Shown: positions 9,976 to 20,128, numbered from the stretch's first letter. The stretch: DNA of 64,000 bases from Effusibacillus dendaii (GCF_015097055.1 NZ_AP023366.1:248001-312000), one strand, 5' to 3'. The notes: a model not told the origin generated them from the sequence alone. Numbers and translations: made by a program.

Positions 9976-10464
9976 ATGATCGATAAACAGGAATTGGAAC
10001 AAGGAATCAATGACCGCAAGTATATCGTGTTTCGTTTGCTAGAGGAAGAATACGGCGTGGAAGTGAATCAGGTCCGTTCGATTGAGCGAATGCAGCGAAT
10101 TACCCGTGTCCCGAGAACCCCCGCTTTTGTCAAAGGGGTGATGAATTTACGCGGTGTTGTCACCCCGGTCATTGACCTGAAAACAAGGTTTAACCTGGGG
10201 ACTGAGAATTACACGGATTCTACCCGGATTATTATTGTAGCGGTAAACGACATGGAAGTCGGGCTGATTGTTGATGCCGCCAACGATGTGGTGGATATTG
10301 AAACGTCTGCGATTGAACCGCCGCCGGAAGTGGTCGGAGGTTTGCGGGCCGCCTATCTGGACGGGGTTGCCAATCTGGGCCAACGGCTGTTGATTATTCT
10401 AAACCTGGAAAAGGTGCTGAATATAGAGGAACTGCAGCAGTTTAATGAAGTGGAGAGCGAATAA
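9976..10464 (+). CDS. cheW: Chemotaxis coupling protein CheW
   Basis: 162 residues from the ATG at 9976, which has GGAGGAAGG just upstream; an in-frame ATG at 9940 lies inside cheA and is not used. It is a single CheW domain (two SH3-like barrels) with FRLLEEEYGVEVNQVRSIER, RVPRTPAFVKGVMNLRG and GLIVDAANDVVDI. It bridges CheA and receptors. The stop overlaps the cheC start by one base. Confidence 0.95.
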   Translation: MIDKQELEQGINDRKYIVFRLLEEEYGVEVNQVRSIERMQRITRVPRTPAFVKGVMNLRGVVTPVIDLKTRFNLGTENYTDSTRIIIVAVNDMEVGLIVDAANDVVDIETSAIEPPPEVVGGLRAAYLDGVANLGQRLLIILNLEKVLNIEELQQFNEVESE

Positions 10465-11081
10465 TGCAGGATCCTTTCTCTACTATTAACAAGTTTCAAC
10501 TCAGCGTTTTTCAGGAGATAGGGAATATCGGCGCCGGTCATGCCGCTACTGCATTGTCCATCTTGATGCAAAAAGAGGTGGAGATGAGTGTGCCGCGTGT
10601 GCACGTGGCGCCTCTGCAGGAAGTTGACGAAGTAGTCGGAAACTCTGAACAGGAAGTAGTCGGTGTTTTCTTCCGGGTGGACGGAGACATAACGGGCAGT
10701 ATGTTCATGATGCTGCACGTAGAAAGCGCCAAAATGCTGCTTTCTGCATTAATGCCGGGCTCGGAAGTCAATCTGTACAACGAATATGAACTGTCGGCCC
10801 TGATGGAAATTGGCAATATTCTTTGCGGTTCTTATATTTCCGCCTTTTCCGACCTTACCCAATCGAAAATGTACCAATCCGTTCCAGCGATTTCGATTGA
10901 TATGGCAGGAGCACTGCTAAATGTGGCTTTTATGCATGTAGGAATGTCTTGTGATACGGTGCTTGTGGTAGAGACTGAATTTCGGCAGGGCAATGAAAAT
11001 GTGGAAAGCCAGTTCTTCTTTTTACCTGACCCTGCCTCTTTGCAAACGATCTTCAAGAGGTTGGGGGTTGAACACTCTTGA
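10464..11081 (+). CDS. cheC: CheY-P phosphatase CheC
   Basis: 205 residues with the two CheC/FliY-type active-site helices: QEIGNIGAGHAAT near residue 15 and MEIGNILCGSYISA near residue 115, each with the Glu and Asn needed for CheY-P hydrolysis. CheC also binds CheD in the Bacillus adaptation circuit, and cheD follows with a 4-base overlap. In Bacilli, motors also carry the relative FliY, which is not in this window. Confidence 0.95.
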   Translation: MQDPFSTINKFQLSVFQEIGNIGAGHAATALSILMQKEVEMSVPRVHVAPLQEVDEVVGNSEQEVVGVFFRVDGDITGSMFMMLHVESAKMLLSALMPGSEVNLYNEYELSALMEIGNILCGSYISAFSDLTQSKMYQSVPAISIDMAGALLNVAFMHVGMSCDTVLVVETEFRQGNENVESQFFFLPDPASLQTIFKRLGVEHS

Positions 11082-11557
11082 ACATCGTAAAAGTCGGTAT
11101 GGCTGATTTAAACGTAGCGGTTGAACCGGATGTCCTTCGGACGGTTGGATTAGGTTCCTGTGTGGGAGTGGCAATTGTCGACCTGACTGTAAAAGTGGGC
11201 GGTTTGGCGCATGTAATGCTGCCTAACGCTGCGGCGCAAACGGTTGAAAATCCGGCCAAATATGCCGATACAGCGATCCCTTTGCTGGTGAAAAAAATGC
11301 AGGAAAAAGGGGCTGTCGTCAGCAGAATGGTCGCGAAAATTGCAGGCGGCGCTCAAATGTTTTCTACTCTAACCCAGAGCGATTTGATTCGTATTGGACC
11401 GCGCAATGTGGAAGCGGTAAAAGAAGCGCTTACGCTGCTGCGAATCCCGCTCCGATCGGAAGATACGGGTGGCAATTCCGGAAGAACCATTGATTTTTCA
11501 CCTGTGGATGGTATGTTGACGATCCGTACAGTTTCACAAGGGGTCAAAACGATATGA
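11078..11557 (+). CDS. cheD: Receptor glutamine deamidase CheD
   Basis: 159 residues from a TTG start overlapping the cheC stop (TTGA). Catalytic Cys28 lies in GLGSCVGV and His45 in LAHVMLP; KIAGGAQMF and the RNVEAV segment are also conserved. CheD deamidates chemoreceptors and is regulated by CheC. The TTG start is chosen because the conserved N-terminal IVKVGMADL begins right after it. Confidence 0.94.
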   Translation: MNIVKVGMADLNVAVEPDVLRTVGLGSCVGVAIVDLTVKVGGLAHVMLPNAAAQTVENPAKYADTAIPLLVKKMQEKGAVVSRMVAKIAGGAQMFSTLTQSDLIRIGPRNVEAVKEALTLLRIPLRSEDTGGNSGRTIDFSPVDGMLTIRTVSQGVKTI

Positions 11558-11955
11558 AGCCGAAAAAAGAAAACCGTTCCAATTTTATAGGGTGGGCAAG
11601 CGTTGCGGGATTTGCAATCGGTTTTGCCGCAAGTCTGCTGGGAGGGAATTTGTTGTGGACCAGCCTGCAGAGGGGATTGGTTGGATTTGTATTTTTGCTG
11701 TTTCTATCATGGGGAACGCAGTTGTTTTTTTCATTGGGAAAAACGGCGGACGATCCGAAACTGACCGGCGAAACGAATGCAGATTCAGCCCAAACCGCAT
11801 TGGGGCAACAGTTTGATGTATCCTTGCCGCCCGAATCATTTGACACTCCTCCGTCCCCCGCTGATTTCCAACCTTGGGTTGTCCAAAATGTAGATTCGAT
11901 GGATGACGAGATGACGGCGCGGGCGGTGCAGGCTGTACGAACGATGAAGGAGTAA
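11554..11955 (+). CDS. Small two-helix membrane protein of the fla/che operon
   Basis: 133 residues, overlapping cheD by 4 bases. Residues about 10-32 and 38-60 are hydrophobic helices (FIGWASVAGFAIGFAASLLG and GLVGFVFLLFLSWG). The rest is an acidic, Pro/Ser-rich soluble tail ending in DDEMTARAVQAVRTMKE, which may form a helix. I do not recognise a named family. Position between cheD and sigD suggests a motility role by association only. The reading frame and coding texture match the neighbours. Confidence 0.8.
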   Translation: MKPKKENRSNFIGWASVAGFAIGFAASLLGGNLLWTSLQRGLVGFVFLLFLSWGTQLFFSLGKTADDPKLTGETNADSAQTALGQQFDVSLPPESFDTPPSPADFQPWVVQNVDSMDDEMTARAVQAVRTMKE

Positions 11956-11970
11956 CGGAGGTGGACGCAG

Positions 11971-12675
11971 ATGAACGAGTTAATTGAACAATATCTACCG
12001 CTCGTTCAACAGGTCGTCAATCGTCTGTCAAAAGGGTTGCCGTCCCATATTGCAAGAGAAGATTTGGTTAGTATGGGTACACTCGGCTTGATTGGAGCGG
12101 TGGAACGCTATACGCCTGAGCGAGGTGTAAAATTTGAAACTTTTGCCACCTGGAGAATCCGAGGGGCTGTGCTTGACGGTCTGCGTGAAATGGATTGGGT
12201 GCCCCGGCAGGTACGGCTGTGGGCGAAAGAAATTGAACGGTCTTACGCGTTTGTGGAAGCCAACAAGAAGGAATCGGCCACTGATGAAGAAGTCGCCGCT
12301 CATTTGGGAATCAGCCAGGAAGAATTGCAGAAACGATTGACACACATTTCAGCCGGTTCTGTCTATTCTTTGGAAGAATTTATGTATTCGGACGGAGACG
12401 ATACGGTTGGGTATAATGGACTGCCTGATTTTTCAGCAGAAAATCCGGATACGAAACTGTCTCGCGATGAAATTAGAAATATTCTTGTTAAGACGATCGA
12501 CCGTCTGCCGGAGAAGGAAAAGATGGTAGTGGCGTTGTATTATTATGAAGAATTGTCTTTTAAAGAAATTGCGGAAATTATGCAAGTCAGTTCTGCACGG
12601 ATCTCTCAGCTCCATACGAAAGCAATCTGCAGATTGCGCGGCGCACTCAGCCGCAAGAGAAATGACTTGATCTAA
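11971..12675 (+). CDS. sigD: RNA polymerase sigma-28 factor SigD (FliA/WhiG family)
   Basis: 234 residues with RBS GGAGG. Region 2 contains EDLVSMGTLGLIGAVERY and FETFATWRIRGAVLDGLRE (-10 recognition), region 3 the RQVRLWAKEIER helix, and region 4 a helix-turn-helix, FKEIAEIMQVSSARISQLH, for the -35 element. It directs late flagellar and autolysin genes in Bacilli. It sits near the operon's 3' end as in B. subtilis, where distance from the promoter tunes SigD levels. Confidence 0.96.
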   Translation: MNELIEQYLPLVQQVVNRLSKGLPSHIAREDLVSMGTLGLIGAVERYTPERGVKFETFATWRIRGAVLDGLREMDWVPRQVRLWAKEIERSYAFVEANKKESATDEEVAAHLGISQEELQKRLTHISAGSVYSLEEFMYSDGDDTVGYNGLPDFSAENPDTKLSRDEIRNILVKTIDRLPEKEKMVVALYYYEELSFKEIAEIMQVSSARISQLHTKAICRLRGALSRKRNDLI

Positions 12676-12696
12676 ATAATGATACAGGGGGCCGAC

Positions 12697-14115
12697 ATGG
12701 AAGGGATGGAGGAGAAAAGCTGGTGGATCAAAAATTGTAAAGTGTTCCTGGAAGAGCAGGGTCTCTACGGGACATTGCTGATCGAAAAAGAGCCCCCTGC
12801 GGATATACAGCTCACGATCGAGGGATTATTGGATTTTTTAAAAAATGCGGGTATTCTGCTGGGGATCGACATGGCGCTCTGTCAGCAAATTGTGTCGGAT
12901 CCAGCCGCTCACATCCAACAACGTCTGCGTATTGCTGTCGGTAAACCAGCGGAAAAAGGGCAAGACGCAATCATTGAAATCTATATAGAAGAGGACGGTC
13001 AGCGCACTCCGAAAGTTCTCGAAACGGGAAAAGTCGATTATTTCGATATGGGCTCTGTGAATACGGTCAAACAAGGGGCCGTCTTGGCGAAGCGGATTCC
13101 ACCCCAGCCAGGGGTCGATGGGATGGCAGTCAGTGGCCAACCGATTATTGCCAAACAGGGGCGTGATTACCGGCTGCCGCAGGGGAAAAACACGAAAGTC
13201 GACGAAGACGGATGCACCTTGTTGGCTGAAACGGACGGACACGTGGTTTTTATCCAAAGGGAAAACAAGATCAACATATTTAATGAATATGTGGTGCAAA
13301 AAGATGTTGATTTTTCCGTTGGAAATATTGAATTCAGCGGTTCTGTCCGTATTTTGGGAAACGTACAGCCCGGTTTTCGGATTAAAGCGGAAGGCGATGT
13401 GGAGATCCAGGGATACGTGGATGCTGCAACGGTGGAAGCGGACGGCAACGTTACAATTCGTGGCGGCGTACAGGGCAGAAATAAAGGCTTCATACGTTCC
13501 GGCGGCAATTTGCGAACCCCTTTCATCCAAAATGCGAGTATCAGTGTGGAAGGCAGTTGCTATGTAGGAGAAAGTATCATGCATAGCCAAGTCAGCGCCG
13601 GTGCGAAAGTGATCATGGAAGGGCGCAAGGGTGTGATAGTGGGTGGCATCGTGCGGGCCGGTGAAGAAGTCGTTACGAAAGTATTGGGATCGCAGATGGC
13701 CACACCAACTGAACTGGAAGTGGGCGTGCATCCGCATTTGCGTGCTGAATTGGCGTCCATTAACGAAAAAATGAAAGAATTGATTAAAAATGTGGACAAA
13801 ACGCAAAAAGCGGTTGACCTGCTTGAAAATATGAACGCCGGCGGGCACAATCTGCCGCCTGACAAAGCGGCCCTCCTGCAGAAATTGAAATTGACACTGA
13901 ATCATTACAAATTGGAAGGAGAGGAACTGATGTTCCGCCGTTCTGAGATTGAGATGGTTTTGCAGGATTTGAAAAGCGCTCGTGTCAACGTGTTTGATAC
14001 GGTGCATCCGGGTGTCAAAATTATGCTTAGCAATTATATATATTTTGTTCGTGACTCGTTGTCACATGTTTCTTTCGTCATTCGGGATGCAGAGGTTCGA
14101 ACCGTACCTCTGTGA
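12697..14115 (+). CDS. FapA-like DUF342 protein (flagellar assembly A family)
   Basis: 472 residues if the ATG at 12697 is used; an in-frame ATG at 12679 has no good ribosome site. The middle has a repetitive beta-helix texture typical of DUF342: FSGSVRILGNVQPGF, AEGDVEIQGYVDAATVEADGN and so on. A coiled-coil segment (about 355-430) with Lys/Glu/Leu repeats follows. In Vibrio the homologue FapA affects flagellar assembly; its biochemical role is not settled. Downstream of sigD it probably belongs to the motility operon. Confidence 0.85.
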   Translation: MEGMEEKSWWIKNCKVFLEEQGLYGTLLIEKEPPADIQLTIEGLLDFLKNAGILLGIDMALCQQIVSDPAAHIQQRLRIAVGKPAEKGQDAIIEIYIEEDGQRTPKVLETGKVDYFDMGSVNTVKQGAVLAKRIPPQPGVDGMAVSGQPIIAKQGRDYRLPQGKNTKVDEDGCTLLAETDGHVVFIQRENKINIFNEYVVQKDVDFSVGNIEFSGSVRILGNVQPGFRIKAEGDVEIQGYVDAATVEADGNVTIRGGVQGRNKGFIRSGGNLRTPFIQNASISVEGSCYVGESIMHSQVSAGAKVIMEGRKGVIVGGIVRAGEEVVTKVLGSQMATPTELEVGVHPHLRAELASINEKMKELIKNVDKTQKAVDLLENMNAGGHNLPPDKAALLQKLKLTLNHYKLEGEELMFRRSEIEMVLQDLKSARVNVFDTVHPGVKIMLSNYIYFVRDSLSHVSFVIRDAEVRTVPL

Positions 14116-14169
14116 AAATAAAGCGGAAGGTTCGTCTGCTTTGCACTTTGCGATTGGTGGTGATGGCGT

Positions 14170-14475
14170 ATGTCGCAGCGAAACATTGAACTGCAAATTT
14201 CCATTCCAAAAGTTACGGAAGTAGCCAAAATCCAGCAGCAACTGCAGCAGCAACAACTTAACCAACAAGCCGCTTTTGAACAAACGATGCATAAGCAAAT
14301 TGAAAAAGAGATTCACCGTCCTAACCAGGCGGACGAGAACCAGACCGTCTCGAATCAGAATCAACAAACCGGTGATCAATCATCCACTCCAGGGTCAAAA
14401 CGGCGTCGCAAAAAAGCGGAACAGCAGGAAGCCAAACATCCGTATAAAGGAAAACACATTGATCTTCGAGGGTAG
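14170..14475 (+). CDS. Gln-rich small protein with conserved-looking HPYKGKHIDLRG tail
   Basis: 101 residues, very hydrophilic. Residues 15-40 are Gln-rich and likely helical (IQQQLQQQQLNQQAAFEQ); a Lys/Arg cluster follows near 75-85 and the C-terminus is HPYKGKHIDLRG. I do not recognise a family with certainty. The C-terminal motif looks constrained compared with the low-complexity middle. It lies between the fapA-like and swrB-like genes and is probably cotranscribed. A + strand start at 14170 behind GGTGGTGAT is plausible. Confidence 0.6.
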   Translation: MSQRNIELQISIPKVTEVAKIQQQLQQQQLNQQAAFEQTMHKQIEKEIHRPNQADENQTVSNQNQQTGDQSSTPGSKRRRKKAEQQEAKHPYKGKHIDLRG

Positions 14476-14490
14476 CAGAGGAGAGTTATT

Positions 14491-14952
14491 ATGGATCTTA
14501 GCGTTTTTTTGTTCATGTCCCTGTTGGGGATTGGAGTGATCCTGTTTGCCGTTTTGAAAGGAAAGCAGGAATCAGTCCCCCATCTGGTGGACAAGGATCT
14601 GGAAGAAAGTTTGCAAGCGTTCATGGATGAGTTTGAAAAAGAAAACCAGTATCTGCTGCAAACGATTAAACAACTGGAGACGAAACTGCAGCGAGAAACA
14701 GAGGAAAATAGAGAGAAATTGGAAGAGTTGGAAGCGAAGGTTGAGTTTTTGTCAACCCAAGGCAGGGAAACCAAGCGATCCGTCAAGGATTCGGAACCGA
14801 CGCCTGCTATCGTTTTCAACGAGCATTACAGCCGGATTGTAACGATGTGGAATGAGGGGCGGACACCGGAGCAAATAGCGAAACAAACAGGAATTGGAAT
14901 GGGAGAAATTCAGATGATTTTAAGTCTGGTAAAGCAGGGGAACACAGTATGA
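14491..14952 (+). CDS. SwrB-like membrane-anchored coiled-coil protein
   Basis: 153 residues. One N-terminal membrane helix (SVFLFMSLLGIGVILFAVL), a long coiled coil (about 40-95), and a small C-terminal helix-turn-helix-like module (IVTMWNEGRTPEQIAKQTGIGMGEIQMIL) as in SwrB/YlxL-type proteins (DUF6115). In B. subtilis swrB follows sigD and promotes flagellar basal body completion and swarming. The same position here supports the assignment; overall sequence similarity to SwrB is probably low. Confidence 0.7.
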   Translation: MDLSVFLFMSLLGIGVILFAVLKGKQESVPHLVDKDLEESLQAFMDEFEKENQYLLQTIKQLETKLQRETEENREKLEELEAKVEFLSTQGRETKRSVKDSEPTPAIVFNEHYSRIVTMWNEGRTPEQIAKQTGIGMGEIQMILSLVKQGNTV

Positions 14953-15371
14953 TTAAAGATCGCAAATTTTTGTTAGGGTTTGGCAGCGGGTTGCTTGTGG
15001 CTGCGATTGTTTTCGGGCTTTACGGTTTGCTTGCGGCTGGTACAAAGGCTTCTCCCTCTTCCGTCGGAAAAGAGGGATCTTTACAGGCAACCGTACCATC
15101 CGCTCCGACAGGATCTGCTGCCGCACCGCAACCTGCCGACTCACAAGGTCAGAACCAACCAAACTCCGCCACAACGAAAGTACAAGTCGAGATTAAAAAC
15201 GGAATGGTGGCTAGTGAAGTAGCCGATTTGCTTGTCCAGCGCGGGGTGCTCAAAGAATCGCAGGATTTTTTATGGGGGGCGCAGGATAAAAGCAGACATA
15301 TTCGTTCCGGTACGTATGAACTGCCGCTAAACGCAGATCCAAACGAAGTTCTGCGCGTCCTTACACGATAA
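14949..15371 (+). CDS. Truncated MltG/YceG-like protein (membrane anchor plus LysM-like domain)
   Basis: 140 residues, overlapping the previous gene by 4 bases. An N-terminal membrane helix (FLLGFGSGLLVAAIVFGLYG), a Pro/Ser/Ala linker, then a domain with IKNGMVASEVADLLVQRGVLK and SGTYELPLNADPNEVLRVL, which resembles the LysM-like part of the lytic transglycosylase MltG. The catalytic transglycosylase domain is missing, so it should not cut glycan itself. Such short forms occur after sigD in Bacillales; role unknown. Confidence 0.7.
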   Translation: MIKDRKFLLGFGSGLLVAAIVFGLYGLLAAGTKASPSSVGKEGSLQATVPSAPTGSAAAPQPADSQGQNQPNSATTKVQVEIKNGMVASEVADLLVQRGVLKESQDFLWGAQDKSRHIRSGTYELPLNADPNEVLRVLTR

Positions 15372-15396
15372 CCATTGCTGCATGCAATGGTTTTTT
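15370..15396 (+). terminator. Intrinsic terminator ending the fla/che operon
   Basis: A 9-bp perfect stem AACCATTGC / GCAATGGTT with a 5-base loop is followed by TTTT. It starts at the stop codon of the last gene of the motility operon and precedes the rpsB promoter. Confidence 0.9.
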
Positions 15397-15405
15397 GTTA
15401 GGTTC

Positions 15406-15435
15406 TTGCAACCCGTTGTGCGGTTATGGTATAGT
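15406..15435 (+). promoter_or_regulatory. Sigma-A-type promoter for rpsB-tsf
   Basis: TTGCAA at 15406-15411 and TATAGT at 15430-15435, 18 bases apart, just after the terminator. This predicts a 5' leader of about 140 bases before rpsB. Confidence 0.65.
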
Positions 15436-15440
15436 AACAC

Positions 15441-15583
15441 ATGGTGTTAAATACACACGCTGCTGGACCGTTTGAATGGTGCGGTGACAAGCGGAATCGA
15501 TGATTTTTGTTTTCGCATGGTGCCGTGTTCAACGGAATGAAAACAGCGGAGGAAAATCAACCATCAGAAAGGAGGTGGAAGAT
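15441..15583 (+). promoter_or_regulatory. Untranslated leader of rpsB
   Basis: About 140 bases without a convincing ORF between promoter and rpsB. It includes a small hairpin, ACCGT / ATGGT with loop TTGA, near 15467-15480, extended by weaker pairs. Ribosomal protein leaders often bind their own product; binding of S2 here is only a guess. Confidence 0.35.
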
Positions 15584-16297
15584 ATGGCGATCATCTCCAT
15601 GAAGCAATTGCTGGAGGCGGGTGTTCACTTTGGCCATCAAACGCGCCGTTGGAACCCCAAAATGTCTCGCTACATCTTCACCGAACGTAACGGAATTTAT
15701 ATTATTGACCTGCAAAAAACAGTAAAAAAAGTGGAAGAAGCTTACAACTTTGTGCGTGACCTGGCTGCGGAAGGGAAAACCATGCTTTTTGTCGGCACCA
15801 AAAAACAGGCGCAGGACTCTGTTAAAGAAGAAGCAGAACGTTCCGGCATGTACTTTGTGAACCAGCGTTGGCTGGGGGGTACGTTGACCAACTTTGGCAC
15901 AATTCGTAAACGGATTGAACGTCTGCATGAGTTGGAAAAAATGCAGGAAGATGGAACGTTTGACGTTCTGCCCAAAAAAGAAGTCATTCAACTGCGTAAA
16001 GAAATGGACCGACTGGAGAAGTTTCTCGGCGGTATTAAAGGAATGAAAAGTCTGCCGGGTGCTTTGTTCATTATCGATCCTCGGAAAGAGCGAATTGCAG
16101 TTGCAGAAGCACGTAAACTCGGTATTCCGATTGTCGGTATTGTCGACACAAACTGTGATCCGGATGAAATCGATTATGTGATTCCTGGCAACGATGACGC
16201 GATTCGTGCCGTAAAATTGCTGACGGCTAAGATTGCAGATGCAATCTTGGAAGGCACGCAGGGCGGCAGTGACGACGACGACGAACAAACTGCGTAA
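15584..16297 (+). CDS. rpsB: 30S ribosomal protein S2
   Basis: 237 residues from the ATG at 15584, preceded by AAAGGAGGTGG; an in-frame ATG at 15500 has no ribosome site and would add 28 residues not found in S2. Conserved blocks: [38 protein letters not shown], and [21 protein letters not shown] (cited by parts). It has an acidic C-terminal tail. S2 joins the small subunit late and is needed for mRNA binding. tsf follows after an attenuator-like hairpin, the usual bacterial pair. Confidence 0.98.
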   Translation: MAIISMKQLLEAGVHFGHQTRRWNPKMSRYIFTERNGIYIIDLQKTVKKVEEAYNFVRDLAAEGKTMLFVGTKKQAQDSVKEEAERSGMYFVNQRWLGGTLTNFGTIRKRIERLHELEKMQEDGTFDVLPKKEVIQLRKEMDRLEKFLGGIKGMKSLPGALFIIDPRKERIAVAEARKLGIPIVGIVDTNCDPDEIDYVIPGNDDAIRAVKLLTAKIADAILEGTQGGSDDDDEQTA

Positions 16298-16307
16298 TGA
16301 CTGAGGA

Positions 16308-16346
16308 GGGGTGCGTCAGGGTGGGAGGACCCTTGCATCCCTTTTT
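16308..16346 (+). terminator. Two-part hairpin with T run between rpsB and tsf (attenuator)
   Basis: Outer stem GGGGTGC / GCATCCC and inner stem AGGGT / ACCCT with loop GGGAGG, followed by TTTTT. Because tsf lies just downstream without a clear new promoter, this probably lets only part of transcription through, giving less EF-Ts than S2. Confidence 0.75.
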
Positions 16347-16391
16347 ATATGCTTGTCAATTCGTGCGCAACTACATAAGGAGGATTTAGAT

Positions 16392-17042
16392 ATGAGCGTT
16401 TCAGCGAATGATGTAAAAGTGCTTCGCGAAAGAACGGGCGCCGGTATGATGGACTGTAAGAAAGCTCTGCAGGACGCGAACGGCGACATGGAAAAAGCGG
16501 TGGAAATTCTCCGTGAGAAAGGTCTTGCGGCGGCAGCCAAAAAAGCAGGCCGTATTGCAGCGGAGGGTGTTGTCGAATCTTACATCCACATGGGCGGTAA
16601 AATCGGTGTTCTCGTCGAAGTCAACTGCGAGACGGACTTTGTTGCCAAAACGGAAGAATTCCGTTCCTTCGTAAAAGATGTGGCGATGCACATTGCAGCC
16701 GCTAAGCCGCAGTACGTAAGGCGGGAAGAGGTGCCTGGCGATGTGGTGGAAAAAGAAAAAGAAATCTTGCGGGCACAGACTCTAAATGAAGGCAAACCGG
16801 CCAACATTGTGGATAAGATTGTAGAAGGCCGGATCGACAAGTTCTTTAAAGATACCTGCCTGCTGGAACAGGAATTTGTAAAGAACCCGGATCAAACGAT
16901 ACAGGAACTGTTGAATGAACAGATTTCCAAAATCGGTGAAAATATTTCGATCCGCCGCTTTGCTCGTTTTGAAATGGGCGAAGGATTGGAAAAGAAACAA
17001 GACAATTTTGCGGAAGAAGTAATGTCGCAAGCGAAAATCTAG
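16392..17042 (+). CDS. tsf: Translation elongation factor Ts
   Basis: 216 residues from the ATG at 16392 behind AAGGAGG; an upstream in-frame start at 16311 overlaps the attenuator and is rejected. The N-terminal UBA-like domain has [16 protein letters not shown]; the core has [11 protein letters not shown], the EF-Tu-contacting signature. The protein is the short Gram-positive form with one full core repeat. It exchanges GDP for GTP on EF-Tu. Confidence 0.97.
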   Translation: MSVSANDVKVLRERTGAGMMDCKKALQDANGDMEKAVEILREKGLAAAAKKAGRIAAEGVVESYIHMGGKIGVLVEVNCETDFVAKTEEFRSFVKDVAMHIAAAKPQYVRREEVPGDVVEKEKEILRAQTLNEGKPANIVDKIVEGRIDKFFKDTCLLEQEFVKNPDQTIQELLNEQISKIGENISIRRFARFEMGEGLEKKQDNFAEEVMSQAKI

Positions 17043-17054
17043 CAAGCTGTATAT

Positions 17055-17082
17055 GGGAACACAGACGGTGTTCCCTTTTTTT
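17055..17082 (+). terminator. Intrinsic terminator after tsf
   Basis: Perfect 8-bp stem GGGAACAC / GTGTTCCC with a 5-base loop followed by seven T. A weaker hairpin (GCTTCT / AGAAGC, then TTTT) lies near 17101-17134. The pyrH group therefore likely has its own promoter in 17083-17203. Confidence 0.9.
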
Positions 17083-17200
17083 CAAACAGTGAATGAACGA
17101 CGCTTCTGCCATCGTGTTCCGATAGAAGCTTTTGAATCCGGTGCAGGAGAACGGGGCTGTTTGTAGAAAATATTTTTCTTAAAGTGGAAGTGGAGGGTGA

Positions 17201-18486
<1,286 letters not shown>

Positions 18487-18494
18487 GTGTAGCT

Positions 18495-18540
18495 GAGGCA
18501 TTCACAAGTCCAAGGACTTGGCGAATGCCAAGTTTTCTTA
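18495..18540 (+). repeat. Dispersed hairpin repeat, copy R3
   Basis: Nested inverted repeat GGCATTC...AAGTCC AA GGACTT...GAATGCC followed by AAGTTTTCTT. Its last 13 bases, GCCAAGTTTTCTT (18527-18539), are identical to the end of the repeat at 43156 and, inverted, to 56271. It lies between frr and uppS and could also terminate part of transcription. Confidence 0.65.
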
Positions 18541-18562
18541 ATATTCCGGGGGACTGACAAGC

Positions 18563-19318
18563 ATGAACTGGAGAAAACTTTGGAAACGAAGAACGGAGCG
18601 CCCATCTTTGTCCGAGGAAGGAATTCCGTACCATGTGGCTATCATCATGGACGGAAACGGACGATGGGCTAAACGACGTGGCTTGCCCCGGATTGCCGGT
18701 CATCGGGCCGGCATGGAAAGCGTCAAACGGGTTACGGAATCGGCCAGCGAAATAGGCGTACGAATTTTGACTCTGTATGCGTTTTCGACAGAAAACTGGA
18801 AACGTCCTGAGCAAGAGGTTGATTATCTGATGCGGTTGCCGCAGGAGTTCCTGATTTTGGAACTGGAATCGTTAATCAAAAACAACATCCGGGTCTGCAT
18901 GTTGGGTGACCTGGAGGCGTTGCCGCTGTGGACACGCGAGTCAGTTTTGGAAGCGGTTGAAAAAACCAAGTCCAACACGGGTATGATGTTAAATATTGCG
19001 TTAAATTATGGAAGCCGATCCGAAATTGTAGAAGCGGTCAAGAAAATTTCGGACCAGGTGAAAGCGGGAACGCTGCAACCGGAAGACATCAATGAACAGA
19101 CCCTCTCAGCTTGCCTCCTGACAAACGGCATTCCGGATCCGGACTTGCTGATCCGGACCAGCGGCGAACTGCGCCTCAGCAACTTTCTGCTATGGCAGTG
19201 CGCTTATACCGAATTGTGGTTTACCGATGTGTATTGGCCAGACTTCCGGAAAGAGCATTTTTACGAAGCGATTCATGCGTATCAAAAAAGAGGCCGACGC
19301 TTCGGAGGGCTGAAATAG
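18563..19318 (+). CDS. uppS: Undecaprenyl diphosphate synthase (cis-prenyltransferase)
   Basis: 251 residues. The catalytic Asp30 is in IIMDGNGRWAKRRG; further family motifs are GHRAGMESVKR, TLYAFSTENWKRP and DLLIRTSGELRLSNFLLWQ with the pyrophosphate-binding Arg residues. It makes the C55 lipid carrier for peptidoglycan and teichoic acids. RBS is weak-to-moderate GGGGGA. cdsA and dxr downstream make a lipid/isoprenoid group: dxr feeds the precursor pathway. Confidence 0.96.
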   Translation: MNWRKLWKRRTERPSLSEEGIPYHVAIIMDGNGRWAKRRGLPRIAGHRAGMESVKRVTESASEIGVRILTLYAFSTENWKRPEQEVDYLMRLPQEFLILELESLIKNNIRVCMLGDLEALPLWTRESVLEAVEKTKSNTGMMLNIALNYGSRSEIVEAVKKISDQVKAGTLQPEDINEQTLSACLLTNGIPDPDLLIRTSGELRLSNFLLWQCAYTELWFTDVYWPDFRKEHFYEAIHAYQKRGRRFGGLK

Positions 19319-19330
19319 GAGTGAGCGGAC

Positions 19331-20119
19331 TTGCTATACCAAAGGGTCTTAACGGGCGTCATTGGTGGAATCATATTTTTAACTATTATGTACATTGGTG
19401 ATTATTTGTTTGCCGGCCTTATTTCCCTCTTGGGATTGGTTGCTTTTACCGAACTGCTCCGTATGAAGCAATACCGTTTTTTTGAACTTCCCGCTTTGAC
19501 TGGTTTTCTGATGACTCTTTTATGGATTCATTTTGGAACGGGGTGGCTGCTGCAACAGCCTGCCATGCTGCTTTGGATTGTATATGGTTTCCTGTTTCTG
19601 ACCGTGGCCATGAAAAACAGATATACGTTTCGCGATATGTCCTATATTTTGGTGGGAACGATCTATATTGGATTGTCCTTTCATTATGTATTGCGGTTGA
19701 GAGAATTGCCGGAGGGGCTGTTGTTGCTCCAGTTTGTCCTGTTTACCACTTGGGCGACCGATATAGGGGCTTACTTTGTAGGCCGCGCGCTCAAAGGCCC
19801 CAAAATTTGGTCTTCCATCTCGCCGAACAAAACTGTTTCCGGAACGATTGGCGGTCTGCTGGCGGCTGGACTGATTGGCGTGTTGTTTTCTTTTGTATTG
19901 CATAGCGATGTGTCGCTCTTGAACTGGGTGATTGTGGCGTTAATCGTTTCTGTTGCCGGACAGGCGGGGGATTTTGTCGAATCGGGATTGAAACGGTCGA
20001 TGGATGTAAAAGATTCGGGAACGATTCTGCCCGGCCACGGTGGTATGTTGGACCGTTTTGACAGCTTGTTGTTTGCGGCGCCGATCGCGTATCATTTGCT
20101 TGTATCGTTTCGGTTTTGA
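19331..20119 (+). CDS. cdsA: Phosphatidate cytidylyltransferase
   Basis: 262 residues from a TTG start with GGAG upstream. About eight membrane helices and the C-terminal CDS signature SGLKRSMDVKDSGTILPGHGG...DRFDS are seen. It makes CDP-diacylglycerol from phosphatidate and CTP, the branch point to anionic phospholipids. Twelve bases after uppS, ten before dxr. Confidence 0.95.
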   Translation: MLYQRVLTGVIGGIIFLTIMYIGDYLFAGLISLLGLVAFTELLRMKQYRFFELPALTGFLMTLLWIHFGTGWLLQQPAMLLWIVYGFLFLTVAMKNRYTFRDMSYILVGTIYIGLSFHYVLRLRELPEGLLLLQFVLFTTWATDIGAYFVGRALKGPKIWSSISPNKTVSGTIGGLLAAGLIGVLFSFVLHSDVSLLNWVIVALIVSVAGQAGDFVESGLKRSMDVKDSGTILPGHGGMLDRFDSLLFAAPIAYHLLVSFRF

Positions 20120-20128
20120 GGTGAAAGA

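Noticed and set aside
12838-14007. 389-codon open frame on the - strand
   Set aside because: Exact antisense shadow of the FapA-like gene; His/Phe-rich composition typical of reverse frames.
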